From NCBI GenBank assembly GCA_020249005.1, contig JADCGN010000001.1, positions 1-16,695 on the forward strand: a DNA stretch of 16,695 nt, given 5' to 3'. How positions within the stretch are numbered: position 1 is the first letter of the stretch; each line of letters starts with the position of its first letter. The notes below the pieces were generated by a model, which was not told the DNA's origin, ran no database searches, and saw nothing but the letters and a program-made list of their open reading frames with translations. This DNA comes from Alphaproteobacteria bacterium (GTDB taxonomy: Bacteria; Pseudomonadota; Alphaproteobacteria; UBA2136; UBA6156). This document shows, one piece after another, positions 6,368 to 13,789 of this stretch. The position numbers and the translations under genes were made by a program.

Positions 6368-8683
6368 TTAAGCATCCCGGCGCGGGCGGCGCTCACCGCG
6401 GTCGCCGCCGTCACGGCGCGGGCCTCGGTCACCCCCACGGCCACCGCGGTCACCACGGTCACGGCGCGGGCCCCGTTCGTCACGGTTGCCGCGGTTATCG
6501 TCACCGCCTTCAGCACCATCCTCACGGGGCTTACGCTGAGTGCCGCCGCTGGCCAGTACCGCTTCAATCCGTTCGGCCACCACGCCCGCTTGCGGGATCT
6601 CCTTGATGGTCAGGCGAATCTTACCGCGGTCATCGGTTTCCACCACCTTCACGCTCACCGCGTCGCCGCTTTGCAGCACGTCGGTGATGTGGCCAAGACG
6701 CACTGGCACCACTTCAGAAACGTGCACCAGGCCTTCCTTGCCGTCCATGAAGCTGACGAACGCGCCGAAGTCGGTGGTGTTCAGCACGGTGCCTTCGTAC
6801 AGCGCGCCGATTTCCGGCTTGGCGAACATGCCGTTGATCTTTGCCAACAAGGCCTTCAGCTGCACGCGGTCGGTGGAAGCCACCACCACCTTGCCTTCAT
6901 CGTCCACGTCAATCGTGGCGTTGAATTGTTCGCACAGGCCGCGAATGGTTTCGCCGCCCTTGCCAATCAGCACGCGGATTTCTTCTTTGGGAATGAAGGT
7001 GGTTTCCATCGCCGGGGCAAAGTCGGAAATTTCGCCCTTCGCTTCGGTAATGGCCTTGGCCATCTTACCCAAGATGTGCAAACGCCCGGCATTGGCTTGG
7101 GCCAGGGCTTGCTCCATGATGTCCTTGGTCACGCTGGTGATTTTGAGGTCCATCTGCAGCGCGGTGATGCCTTCGGCCGTGCCGGCCACCTTAAAGTCCA
7201 TGTCGCCCAAGTGGTCTTCATCGCCCATGATGTCGCTCAACACCACGTAGTCGGCGCCTTCCTTCACCAGGCCCATGGCAATCCCGGCCACCGGACGGGG
7301 CAGGGGCACGCCGGCGGCCATCAGCGCCATGCTGGTGCCGCACACGGTCGCCATGCTGGAAGAGCCGTTGCTTTCCAGGATTTCGCTGACCACGCGGATC
7401 ACGTAGGGGAACTGCTCTTTGGTGGGCAGCAGGGGGTTAATCGCGCGCCAGGCCAACTTGCCGTGGCCCACTTCGCGGCGCCCCGGGGCCCCCATGCGGC
7501 CGGTTTCGCCCACCGAAAACGGCGGGAAGTTGTAGTGCAGCAAGAACGCTTGTTTGCTCTCGCCTTCCATCACGTCAATGATCTGGTCATCCTTGCCGGT
7601 GCCCAGCGTGGTCACCACCAGCGCCTGAGTTTCGCCGCGGGTGAACAGCGCGCTGCCGTGGGTGCGGGGCAGCACGTCCACTTCGGCCACGATGGGGCGT
7701 ACTTGGTCGGTGGCGCGGCCATCGATGCGGACTTTTTTCTTCAACACATCCAGGCGCAGCACGTCGGCTTCCATGCCCTTGATCAGCTTCGCCACCTTGT
7801 CGGCTTTGGCCGCATCACGCCCTTCACCCTCGGGGCCCGCGTGTTCGGTCACCGCGGCTTCGCGCACGGCCTTCAGGGCCGCTACGCGCTGCTGCTTGTC
7901 CACAATCTTGTAGGCGGCCACGATGCCCTCGCTGTAGCTCTTTGCGAGCTTCGCCTCCAGGTCGCTGGTGTCTTCGGCGGTGGGCAGCACAAACGCGGGT
8001 TTCCCGGCGGCGGCCTGCAGCTCTTCAATCGCGGCGATCACCTTTTGCATGCGTTGGTGGCCGAACATCACGGCTTCCAGCATCACCTCTTCGGGCAGCT
8101 CCTTGGCTTCGCTTTCCACCATCAGCACGCCTTCCTTGGTGCCGGCCACTACCAGGTCGAGCAGGCTGTTGGCTTGCTCGGAGACGGTCGGGTTCAACAC
8201 CAGCGTGTTGTCGATCAAGCCCACGCGGGCGGCGCCCACCGGGCCCATGAAGGGCACGCCGCTCAGCGCCAGCGCGGCGGAAGCGGCCACCATGGCGGCG
8301 ATGTCGGCTTCGTTTTCCTTGTCGTACTGCAGCACGGTGGCGACCACCTGCACTTCATGCTTGAAGCCTTTCGGGAACAGCGGGCGGATGGGGCGGTCAA
8401 TCAGGCGGCTCACCAAGGTTTCGCGCTCACCGGGTTGGCCTTCGCGCTTTTTAAAGCCGCCGGGGATGCGCCCACCGGCATAAAACTTTTCCATGTAGTT
8501 GACGGTCAGGGGGAAGAAATCCACGCCCGCCTTGGGTTCCTTGGCGAACACGCAGGTGCCCAACACCACGGTTTCGCCGTAGGTCACGGTCACGGCGCCA
8601 TCGGCCTGGCGGGCCAGCTTGCCGGTTTCAATCGTTAAAGGCTTACCGCCCCATTCAATGGTCTTCTTATAGATCGTGAACAC
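6368..8683 (-). CDS. pnp: Polyribonucleotide nucleotidyltransferase (PNPase) with an Arg/Gly/Asp-rich tail
   Basis: Phosphorolytic 3'-5' exoribonuclease that degrades mRNA and can also add tails. In order: first RNase PH domain (about 5-140, with GGRIPGGFKKREG and SRLIDRPIRPLFP), an all-helical domain (about 145-300), second RNase PH domain (about 315-540) with catalytic GDEDHLGDMDF (487-497, Asp488 and Asp494), KH domain (GKGGETIRG, about 565-610), S1 domain (about 625-695), and a tail from about 712 of repeated Arg, Gly and Asp. At 771 residues it is longer than the common 700-710, because of the tail. Start is GTG at 8683, where the N-terminus matches the family (FTIYKKTIEWGGKPL). The codon lies inside a perfect 12-bp palindrome (8680-8691) and has only a weak Shine-Dalgarno. 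rpsO is not the upstream neighbour; a PAS-GGDEF-EAL gene is. Confidence 0.97.
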   Translation of the reverse strand: MFTIYKKTIEWGGKPLTIETGKLARQADGAVTVTYGETVVLGTCVFAKEPKAGVDFFPLTVNYMEKFYAGGRIPGGFKKREGQPGERETLVSRLIDRPIRPLFPKGFKHEVQVVATVLQYDKENEADIAAMVAASAALALSGVPFMGPVGAARVGLIDNTLVLNPTVSEQANSLLDLVVAGTKEGVLMVESEAKELPEEVMLEAVMFGHQRMQKVIAAIEELQAAAGKPAFVLPTAEDTSDLEAKLAKSYSEGIVAAYKIVDKQQRVAALKAVREAAVTEHAGPEGEGRDAAKADKVAKLIKGMEADVLRLDVLKKKVRIDGRATDQVRPIVAEVDVLPRTHGSALFTRGETQALVVTTLGTGKDDQIIDVMEGESKQAFLLHYNFPPFSVGETGRMGAPGRREVGHGKLAWRAINPLLPTKEQFPYVIRVVSEILESNGSSSMATVCGTSMALMAAGVPLPRPVAGIAMGLVKEGADYVVLSDIMGDEDHLGDMDFKVAGTAEGITALQMDLKITSVTKDIMEQALAQANAGRLHILGKMAKAITEAKGEISDFAPAMETTFIPKEEIRVLIGKGGETIRGLCEQFNATIDVDDEGKVVVASTDRVQLKALLAKINGMFAKPEIGALYEGTVLNTTDFGAFVSFMDGKEGLVHVSEVVPVRLGHITDVLQSGDAVSVKVVETDDRGKIRLTIKEIPQAGVVAERIEAVLASGGTQRKPREDGAEGGDDNRGNRDERGPRRDRGDRGGRGGDRGPRRDGGDRGERRPRRDA

Positions 8684-8836
8684 AGCTGTGTGCTTTCTCT
8701 TGGCGTCTCTGGGGTGGTTTGGAAGAGAAGGACGGGGCCAAATTACTTTGATTCGCCCGTAAGATCCGCTTTCGTGCCGCTGCCCCTGAGGGGTTATCGT
8801 TGGTCGTTTCGTTCGCCGGGGTTATGGCATAAGCCG

Positions 8837-8865
8837 CCGGTTGGCGCAAGGGCTTTGCCAGCCGG
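8837..8865 (-). terminator. Hairpin after the GGDEF-EAL gene, without U-tract
   Basis: CCGGTTGGC (8837-8845) pairs with GCCAGCCGG (8857-8865) with one G-U type pair; the loop is 11 nt. It begins 6 nt after the stop of the GGDEF-EAL gene on the minus strand and lies about 150 nt before pnp. No T-run follows, so it could be a weak terminator, an RNA stability element or a pnp leader structure. I see no clear pnp promoter in 8684-8870. Confidence 0.35.
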
Positions 8866-8870
8866 GCTGC

Positions 8871-10979
8871 CTAATGCACGAACGTCTTCTCCCAGCCCAC
8901 CGCGGGCAGTTCGGGTTGCGGCGGGGCAAAGAAGTAACCCTGGCCGAAGTCAATCCCCAGGCCCTGCAACGCCGTCATGGCGGCTTCGTGTTCCACCATT
9001 TCAGCCACGGTGGAGATTTGTTTTTGCTTGGCCACGTCGGCCAGCGCCTTCACAAAGGCCTGGTCATCGCCGTTGAGGTGCAGGTTGCGCACAAAGCTGC
9101 CGTCAATTTTAATGAAATCAAGCTCCAGCTGGCGGATGTAGTTAAAGCTGCTGTAGCCCACGCCGCAGTCATCAAGGGCAAACCCGGCGCCCAAGGCGCG
9201 TAGTTCGGTCATGAACTGCTTCACTTGTTGCAAATCGCGCAGCAGCGCGGTTTCGGTGATTTCAAAAATCAGGGCTTTGGGTGGCAATTGGGCGCTGGCC
9301 ATCGCGGCCTTGGCGGCTTCCAAAAATTCCTTGTTGTCGAAGGTTTTGCCGGAAAGGTTCACGCTGAGGTGGATTTTCCGCCCTTGGCCATGCCACAGCT
9401 TCAGCATCTCAATCGCCCGCAAGGTCACCACCCGGTCGATTTTGCCAATCAGGCCGAATTCCTCGGCGGTGGCCATGAACTTGGCCGGGGCCACCAGCGA
9501 ACCTTCGCGGTCAATCAGCCGCAGCAATACTTCGTAATGCTCGGTCTTATTGGCAATTGCGGGGCCCGAAAGCGGCACGATCGGCTGGTAGTACAGCACC
9601 ATCCGGTGTTCCTGCGCCGCCAAACATTCGTTGACCATTTCCACCCATTCCAGGTGGCCTTCGGCCAAATGCTCTTGGGTGGCGTCGGGGTCAAAGAACT
9701 CAATTTTACGCGGGCCGCGTTGCTTGGCGCGCGCCAGGGCATCCATCGCGTGGGCCAACAAATCGTCGGCACCGTCGCCATCCTTGGGGTACAACGCCGC
9801 GCCGCCCGAAACATTCAGGCTTAGCGCGCCGCCTTCGGTGGGTAGCGGCCGGGCCGCCAAGGCCGCTTGCAGGCGTTCCAGGCGCTGCGGGGTGTCTTCG
9901 GCCCGCACGTCGCGCAGCAGCACGGCAAAGGTATCGCCATCCAAGCGTGCCACCACGTCGCCGGTACGGACGTTGTCCTTCAGCACTTGCGCCAGGTGAA
10001 TCAGGTACTTATCGCCAATCAGGTGGCCGTGGGTTTGGTTCACGTAGGCAAAGCGGTCCACATCCAGCACCAGCAGCATGCCGCTGCGGTTTTCGCGCTT
10101 GGCAGCACGCAAGGTGCGGCTGAGTTCTTCCTGGGCGCGCTGACGGTTCATCACCCCGGTCAGCGCATCGTGGTTCACCAGGTAATAGATTTGGTCGGTG
10201 CTGGCCTTTTGGCTGGAAATATCCCGCGCCACCCCGCGGAAGCCCACCACGGTACCGGCGCCGTCGGTCAGCGGCACGCCGCTCACACTCCAGCAAATCC
10301 GGCTGCCGAAGCGGTCGGCACTCCAGTAATCGCGGTCATGGAAGGGGCGCGGGGTGCGCATCAACTCGGCGAAGTCATCCTCAATGCGCAGCTTTTCTTC
10401 CGGCAAAAAGCTGGCCGTGAGGTTGCTGCCCTTCACGCTGTTGCTGCCCGGGCGTTTGCGGCTGCTGGAAAAGACCAAATTCAGGTTCACGTCGGTTTCC
10501 CACAGCCAGTCAGCACACAAATCGGCCATGTCTTGGAAGCGGGCCTCGGCCAGCTCGAACATTTGCTGCATCTGCCGTTGGGTGGCCTTCAAGTGCTGCC
10601 ATTCTTGCAGCAGGCGCAGCAAATCATTCAGCCGTTGCGGCGAAAGATCACTCAGGTTCAAGCCCAAGGCAATCCCGGCCGTTTGGGCGGCGTCGTGCAC
10701 CGCGGTGCTTTCGCTCAACACGGCCACTTGCAAGTTCGGCGCAGCCACCAACTGGCCAAACGCCTGTTCAACCTCACGGCCGAGCGTGGGCAAGGCCACC
10801 AGCGCCAACACCGGGGCAGGGCGCAGGCGACGGGCCTGGGTTAAAAGCGCCTCGAGATCTTCTAAAACCGGCAGTTCTTCGGTGCTCCAGCTGCCGCCGC
10901 CCGCCCGAACAAACCCCCGGATCCGCTCCGCCAAGTCGGGGGACATCACCAGAAAAAGCTCGGCAAGCGCGGCAGGCAT
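8871..10979 (-). CDS. PAS-GGDEF-EAL protein with degenerate GGDEF, probable c-di-GMP phosphodiesterase
   Basis: About 702 residues, no membrane spans seen. Residues are numbered from a possible TTG at 10985; I prefer the ATG at 10979 (residue 3). The order is an N-terminal region without a recognised domain (1-135), a short coiled region, a PAS-like domain (about 145-258), GGDEF (about 265-432) and EAL (about 445-695). The GGDEF signature is DGDTF (349-353), so cyclase activity is probably lost. The inhibitory RxxD site is intact (R340-D343). In EAL, the motif itself is EVL (485-487), but the metal and catalytic residues look complete: Asn543, Glu575, Asp605-Asp606, Lys626, Glu662/665 and Gln682. 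It is therefore likely to hydrolyse c-di-GMP, perhaps tuned by the GGDEF domain. It lies about 70 nt after another degenerate GGDEF gene and is followed by pnp. Confidence 0.92.
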   Translation of the reverse strand: MPAALAELFLVMSPDLAERIRGFVRAGGGSWSTEELPVLEDLEALLTQARRLRPAPVLALVALPTLGREVEQAFGQLVAAPNLQVAVLSESTAVHDAAQTAGIALGLNLSDLSPQRLNDLLRLLQEWQHLKATQRQMQQMFELAEARFQDMADLCADWLWETDVNLNLVFSSSRKRPGSNSVKGSNLTASFLPEEKLRIEDDFAELMRTPRPFHDRDYWSADRFGSRICWSVSGVPLTDGAGTVVGFRGVARDISSQKASTDQIYYLVNHDALTGVMNRQRAQEELSRTLRAAKRENRSGMLLVLDVDRFAYVNQTHGHLIGDKYLIHLAQVLKDNVRTGDVVARLDGDTFAVLLRDVRAEDTPQRLERLQAALAARPLPTEGGALSLNVSGGAALYPKDGDGADDLLAHAMDALARAKQRGPRKIEFFDPDATQEHLAEGHLEWVEMVNECLAAQEHRMVLYYQPIVPLSGPAIANKTEHYEVLLRLIDREGSLVAPAKFMATAEEFGLIGKIDRVVTLRAIEMLKLWHGQGRKIHLSVNLSGKTFDNKEFLEAAKAAMASAQLPPKALIFEITETALLRDLQQVKQFMTELRALGAGFALDDCGVGYSSFNYIRQLELDFIKIDGSFVRNLHLNGDDQAFVKALADVAKQKQISTVAEMVEHEAAMTALQGLGIDFGQGYFFAPPQPELPAVGWEKTFVH

Positions 10980-11049
10980 TGGCAAGTCTTTATGAGGCTT
11001 TCCGGGAATTTGGCTGACAGAGCAGGGTGGCCATCATGGGGAACGACTG

Positions 11050-11784
11050 TTATTTGACCAACACATTCGGCCCTTTGGCGCGAGCTTCCGCCAGTTTTTG
11101 GTCGACCAAATACAGCAGCCCTGCCATATCGGTGGCGGCCGGGTCGGCGCTTTCCACAATTCCGCCCACCACCGTCATCGGGGTGGCGCCGATGCTTAAA
11201 TCATACGTCTTATCAATGGCCTTGCGGATGCGTTCGCCTAAGATCAACGCGCCCTTGGCGGTGGTTTCGGGCAGCAGGATCATCAGCGTCCGTTCGCCGG
11301 TGCGGCCGGGGCTGTCGCTGTCGCGCACGAATTTCCGCACCACCCGCGCCGCTTCGGCCAACAGCAGGTTGAGGTCGTCTTGGCCCAGGTTCTTCAGTTC
11401 AGGGTTATGACTGAAGGGGTCAATTTCGAACACCAACACGGCAAAGGGGTTATCGTAGCGCTGAGCCCGGTGCAGCTCTTTTTCCAGCAAATGGAACAGG
11501 TAACGGCGGGAAAAGAGGTGTGTTACCTCATCATACGCCATCAGTTCTCGCAGGTACCGTACCGCGGTTTCCAAGGCCTTGCCGCTGCGTTCCAGGGTAA
11601 TCACCAAGTCGGTGATTTTGGCCATTTCCTCGCGGGAAATCGAGATGCTACCGTCGGTTAACGTCAGCCGCACCTTGTTGGCTTTCACGCGGCCGATAAA
11701 GGTTTCCGCCTCTTCTAATGCGCTCTCAATGTCGCGGATGGTGCGGATGTCGTGCAGAATGGCGGGGGAGTCCTTCTGGGGCAT
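11050..11784 (-). CDS. Stand-alone degenerate GGDEF protein
   Basis: From the ATG at 11784 the protein has 244 residues: a helical N-terminal part (1-80) and a GGDEF-fold domain (about 82-244). Fold marks are YDEVTHLFSRRYLFHLLEKE (84-103, the family's DxLTGLxNRR region) and VFEIDPFS (118-125). The signature position reads GERTL (163-167) instead of GGDEF, so diguanylate cyclase activity is very unlikely. The RxxD inhibitory site is kept (RDSD 154-157), so it may bind c-di-GMP or act as a protein partner. The frame extends to an ATG at 11853, but the extra 23 residues are only basic and lack a ribosome site, whereas 11784 has AAGG 6 nt upstream. It shares the transcription unit of the GGDEF-EAL gene, 70 nt downstream, and is divergent from flgF. 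Confidence 0.85.
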   Translation of the reverse strand: MPQKDSPAILHDIRTIRDIESALEEAETFIGRVKANKVRLTLTDGSISISREEMAKITDLVITLERSGKALETAVRYLRELMAYDEVTHLFSRRYLFHLLEKELHRAQRYDNPFAVLVFEIDPFSHNPELKNLGQDDLNLLLAEAARVVRKFVRDSDSPGRTGERTLMILLPETTAKGALILGERIRKAIDKTYDLSIGATPMTVVGGIVESADPAATDMAGLLYLVDQKLAEARAKGPNVLVK

Positions 11785-11890
11785 GGGCGGCCTTTTTCTG
11801 TTGTTCCAAAGCCTTTGCACGCTACCCTTCAAGCGCAGGCCCCGCAAGCGCATTTAAGTCACACTCGTGGGAAAATCGTGACATTTTAAC

Positions 11891-11908
11891 TTGGCACACA
11901 GCATGCAT
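11891..11908 (+). promoter_or_regulatory. Sigma-54 (-24/-12) promoter of flgF
   Basis: TTGGCAC (11891-11897), a 5-nt spacer and ATGCA (11903-11907) match the RpoN consensus TGGCAC-N5-TTGCA at all but one base, with GG and GC at the required 10-nt spacing. Placing the GC at -13/-12 puts +1 at about 11918, which is the A of the flgF ATG. A 5-bp inverted repeat, GTCAC (11858-11862) and GTGAC (11878-11882), lies just upstream and might be part of an activator site. Confidence 0.75.
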
Positions 11909-11917
11909 AGTTGAGGC

Positions 11918-12661
11918 ATGCAAGAACTGGCTGTGCTCGCTTCCCGGACGCTCACCACGCAGCGGCAATTCGCCGCGATTGCCGACAATGTGGCCAATGT
12001 GAACACGCACGGTTTCCGCAAATTGGAAATGAATTTTCGCGAGGTCATCAGCCGCCCGGGCGGCAAGCCCACCGCCAGCTACGTGGCCGACCGGGCCTTG
12101 CTGATCAGCCAAGCCGATGGCGTGCACGAAAGCACTGGCAACCCGTTGGACGTGGCCTTAAGCGGCAACGGCTTCTTTGCCATCAACGTCAATGGCATCA
12201 CCCAGTACACTCGCCGCGGCCAGTTTGCCTTGGCCAACGATGGCACGCTGGTCACGCCCGAGGGGAACCCCGTGCTGGATAACGCCGGGGCACCGATTCA
12301 GTTTCCGGCTGAAACCCGTAACATCAAAATCGCCGCCGACGGTACGATTGGGACCGAGCAAGGTCAGCTGGCGCGTTTGGGGGTGTTTCAGTTTTCGCCC
12401 GAAGACCAGAAACTGTTGCAGCGTGCGGGCGCCAGTGCCTTCATTCCGCAATTGGGGGCAACGGCCGTACCCGCCGATTTTGCCGTGCCCGGCGCACCGC
12501 AATTGCGCCAAGGCTACCTGGAAGCCAGCAACGTGAATGCGGTGCAGGAAATGGTGGATATGGAAACGGTCAGCCGCGCCTACCAGCAAAGCCTGACCAT
12601 GGCGCGCAGCTTGGAAGAGTTGGAACAGCGCGCAATTCGGAATTTAAGTGGCAACAACTAG
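11918..12661 (+). CDS. flgF: Flagellar basal-body rod protein FlgF
   Basis: Proximal-rod structural protein exported through the flagellar type III apparatus. The 247-residue sequence shows the N-terminal rod motif AAIADNVANVNTHGFRK (19-35), the central LSGNGFFAI block (83-91) with YTRRGQFALANDGTLVT, and the C-terminal family block EASNVNAVQEMVDMETVSRAYQ. The start at 11918 is set by the short N-terminus typical of rod proteins. GAGG ends only 1 nt before the ATG, too close for a normal ribosome site, and the predicted sigma-54 start coincides with the ATG. flgG follows after 20 nt. Confidence 0.95.
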   Translation: MQELAVLASRTLTTQRQFAAIADNVANVNTHGFRKLEMNFREVISRPGGKPTASYVADRALLISQADGVHESTGNPLDVALSGNGFFAINVNGITQYTRRGQFALANDGTLVTPEGNPVLDNAGAPIQFPAETRNIKIAADGTIGTEQGQLARLGVFQFSPEDQKLLQRAGASAFIPQLGATAVPADFAVPGAPQLRQGYLEASNVNAVQEMVDMETVSRAYQQSLTMARSLEELEQRAIRNLSGNN

Positions 12662-12681
12662 GTTAAGAAGGAAACCCTCCC

Positions 12682-13464
12682 ATGCTCCAATCGCTGCGCA
12701 TCGCCGCCACCGGGATGAACGCCCAACAGCTGAACGTGGACGTGCTTTCCAACAACATCGCCAACCTCAACACCACCGGCTACAAGCAGCAGAATGCGGC
12801 CTTTACCGATTTGGTTTATCAAAACCGTATCGGGGTTGGTGCCATCACCAGTGAAGCGGGCACCCTGGCCCCCACCGGGTTGCAGATTGGTCTTGGCGTC
12901 AGCGTTGGCTCTACCTACAAATCGATGAAGCAAGGCAGCCTCAACGGCACAGGAAATCCCTTCGATTTGGCCGTCTCTGGCCGCGGCTTTTTCCGCATCA
13001 CCATGCCCGACGGCACCACCACCTACACCCGCGATGGCAGCCTGCAGCTGAACCAGGATGGTCAAATCGTCACCAAAGAGGGCTACACCTTCGACCCAGC
13101 CATCAGCGTGCCGACCAACGCCACCGATTTTACCGTCACCGCCACCGGGGTGGTCACCGCCAAGGTGAACAACGTGACCACCCAGCTGGGCACCATTACC
13201 CTTTCCATGTTCACCAACGAGGCGGGGCTTGAAAACATCGGCCAGAACCTCTACCGCGAAACCGAAGCCAGCGGCGCGCCGACCGACACCAACCCGGCCG
13301 AGCAGGGGGCAGGCACCATTTCGCAAAGCTTTTTGGAAAGCAGCAACGTGGATGCGGTGGAGAGTATTACGCGGCTGATCACCGCGCAACGCGCCTACGA
13401 ACTCAACAGCCGAGTGATTTCCACTGCCGATGAGATGCTGCAAACCCTGACCCAGCTGCGCTAG
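12682..13464 (+). CDS. flgG: Flagellar distal rod protein FlgG
   Basis: Builds the distal rod that passes through the P and L rings. The 260-residue sequence has the family length and motifs: MLQSLRIAATGMNAQQLNVD at the N-terminus, LSNNIANLNTTGYK (25-38), QGSLNGTGNPFDLAVSGRGF (83-102), and a C-terminal SSNVDAVESITRLITAQRAYELNS block. AAGGA about 9 nt before the ATG is a usable Shine-Dalgarno. It is co-transcribed with flgF. A second sigma-54 promoter begins about 40 nt after its stop, so downstream genes can be expressed separately. Confidence 0.97.
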   Translation: MLQSLRIAATGMNAQQLNVDVLSNNIANLNTTGYKQQNAAFTDLVYQNRIGVGAITSEAGTLAPTGLQIGLGVSVGSTYKSMKQGSLNGTGNPFDLAVSGRGFFRITMPDGTTTYTRDGSLQLNQDGQIVTKEGYTFDPAISVPTNATDFTVTATGVVTAKVNNVTTQLGTITLSMFTNEAGLENIGQNLYRETEASGAPTDTNPAEQGAGTISQSFLESSNVDAVESITRLITAQRAYELNSRVISTADEMLQTLTQLR

Positions 13465-13501
13465 GGGTAAAAGATAATGAAAAATAATAAAATAAATCAA
13501 G

Positions 13502-13519
13502 TTGGCACAGTTGCTGCAT
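13502..13519 (+). promoter_or_regulatory. Second sigma-54 promoter, upstream of the small membrane gene, flgA and flgH
   Basis: TTGGCAC (13502-13508), a 5-nt spacer and CTGCA (13514-13518) match the RpoN consensus with correct GG/GC spacing and resemble the flgF promoter. Predicted +1 is about 13529, 60 nt before the ATG at 13589. It follows an AT-rich stretch (13476-13500). Confidence 0.75.
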
Positions 13520-13540
13520 TTTTAAGCACAGGGGCAACTG
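13508..13540. repeat. 7-bp inverted repeat over the second sigma-54 promoter
   Basis: CAGTTGC (13508-13514) and GCAACTG (13534-13540) are perfect complements 19 nt apart. The left arm lies between the -24 and -12 elements and the right arm just after the predicted start. It could be an operator or an early hairpin. Confidence 0.4.
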
Positions 13541-13588
13541 CCGCAAGCCGAGGGGGCGAGTGGCGGGAACCAAACAAGGGAACAACCA

Positions 13589-13789
13589 ATGGAAACCCTG
13601 TTGCTGAAAACCGTGAACTGGCTCAATGCCGAACCGACCGAGCAGACTATTCGCCTGCAGCGCGATGGGCGCTACGCCTTCATCAGCTACGCCGACCTCA
13701 GCCAGCCGCCCGCGCCGTTCTTCACCTTCCGTACCGTGGCCTGGCTACTGATTTTGGCGGTTGGTTTGCCGGTGGTCTTCTTAGCCTAG
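13589..13789 (+). CDS. Small membrane protein between flgG and flgA, function unknown
   Basis: A 66-residue protein with a polar N-terminal 45 residues (ending in a Pro-rich QPPAPFFTFR) and one C-terminal hydrophobic helix (WLLILAVGLPVVFLA). The ATG has a good Shine-Dalgarno AAGGGA 7 nt upstream and lies 60 nt after a sigma-54 start, which supports expression. Its TAG overlaps the GTG of flgA (TAGTG), suggesting coupled translation. I recognise no family. Alternatively its hydrophobic end is the missing signal segment of FlgA and the two frames were once one gene: one extra base near 13785 would join them. Both readings remain open. Confidence 0.6.
   Translation: METLLLKTVNWLNAEPTEQTIRLQRDGRYAFISYADLSQPPAPFFTFRTVAWLLILAVGLPVVFLA

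Noticed and set aside
6590..8638. 682-residue open frame on the + strand opposite pnp
   Set aside because: His/Gly/Gln-rich antisense shadow produced by high GC at third positions of a certain gene; no ribosome site or family features.
9867..10844. 325-residue + strand frame opposite the GGDEF-EAL gene
   Set aside because: Antisense to an unmistakable PAS-GGDEF-EAL protein; no start signals.
13477..13788. N-terminal extension of flgA back to the ATG at 13477
   Set aside because: It starts upstream of the sigma-54 promoter and gives a basic, non-family sequence; the other frame has a better start at 13589.
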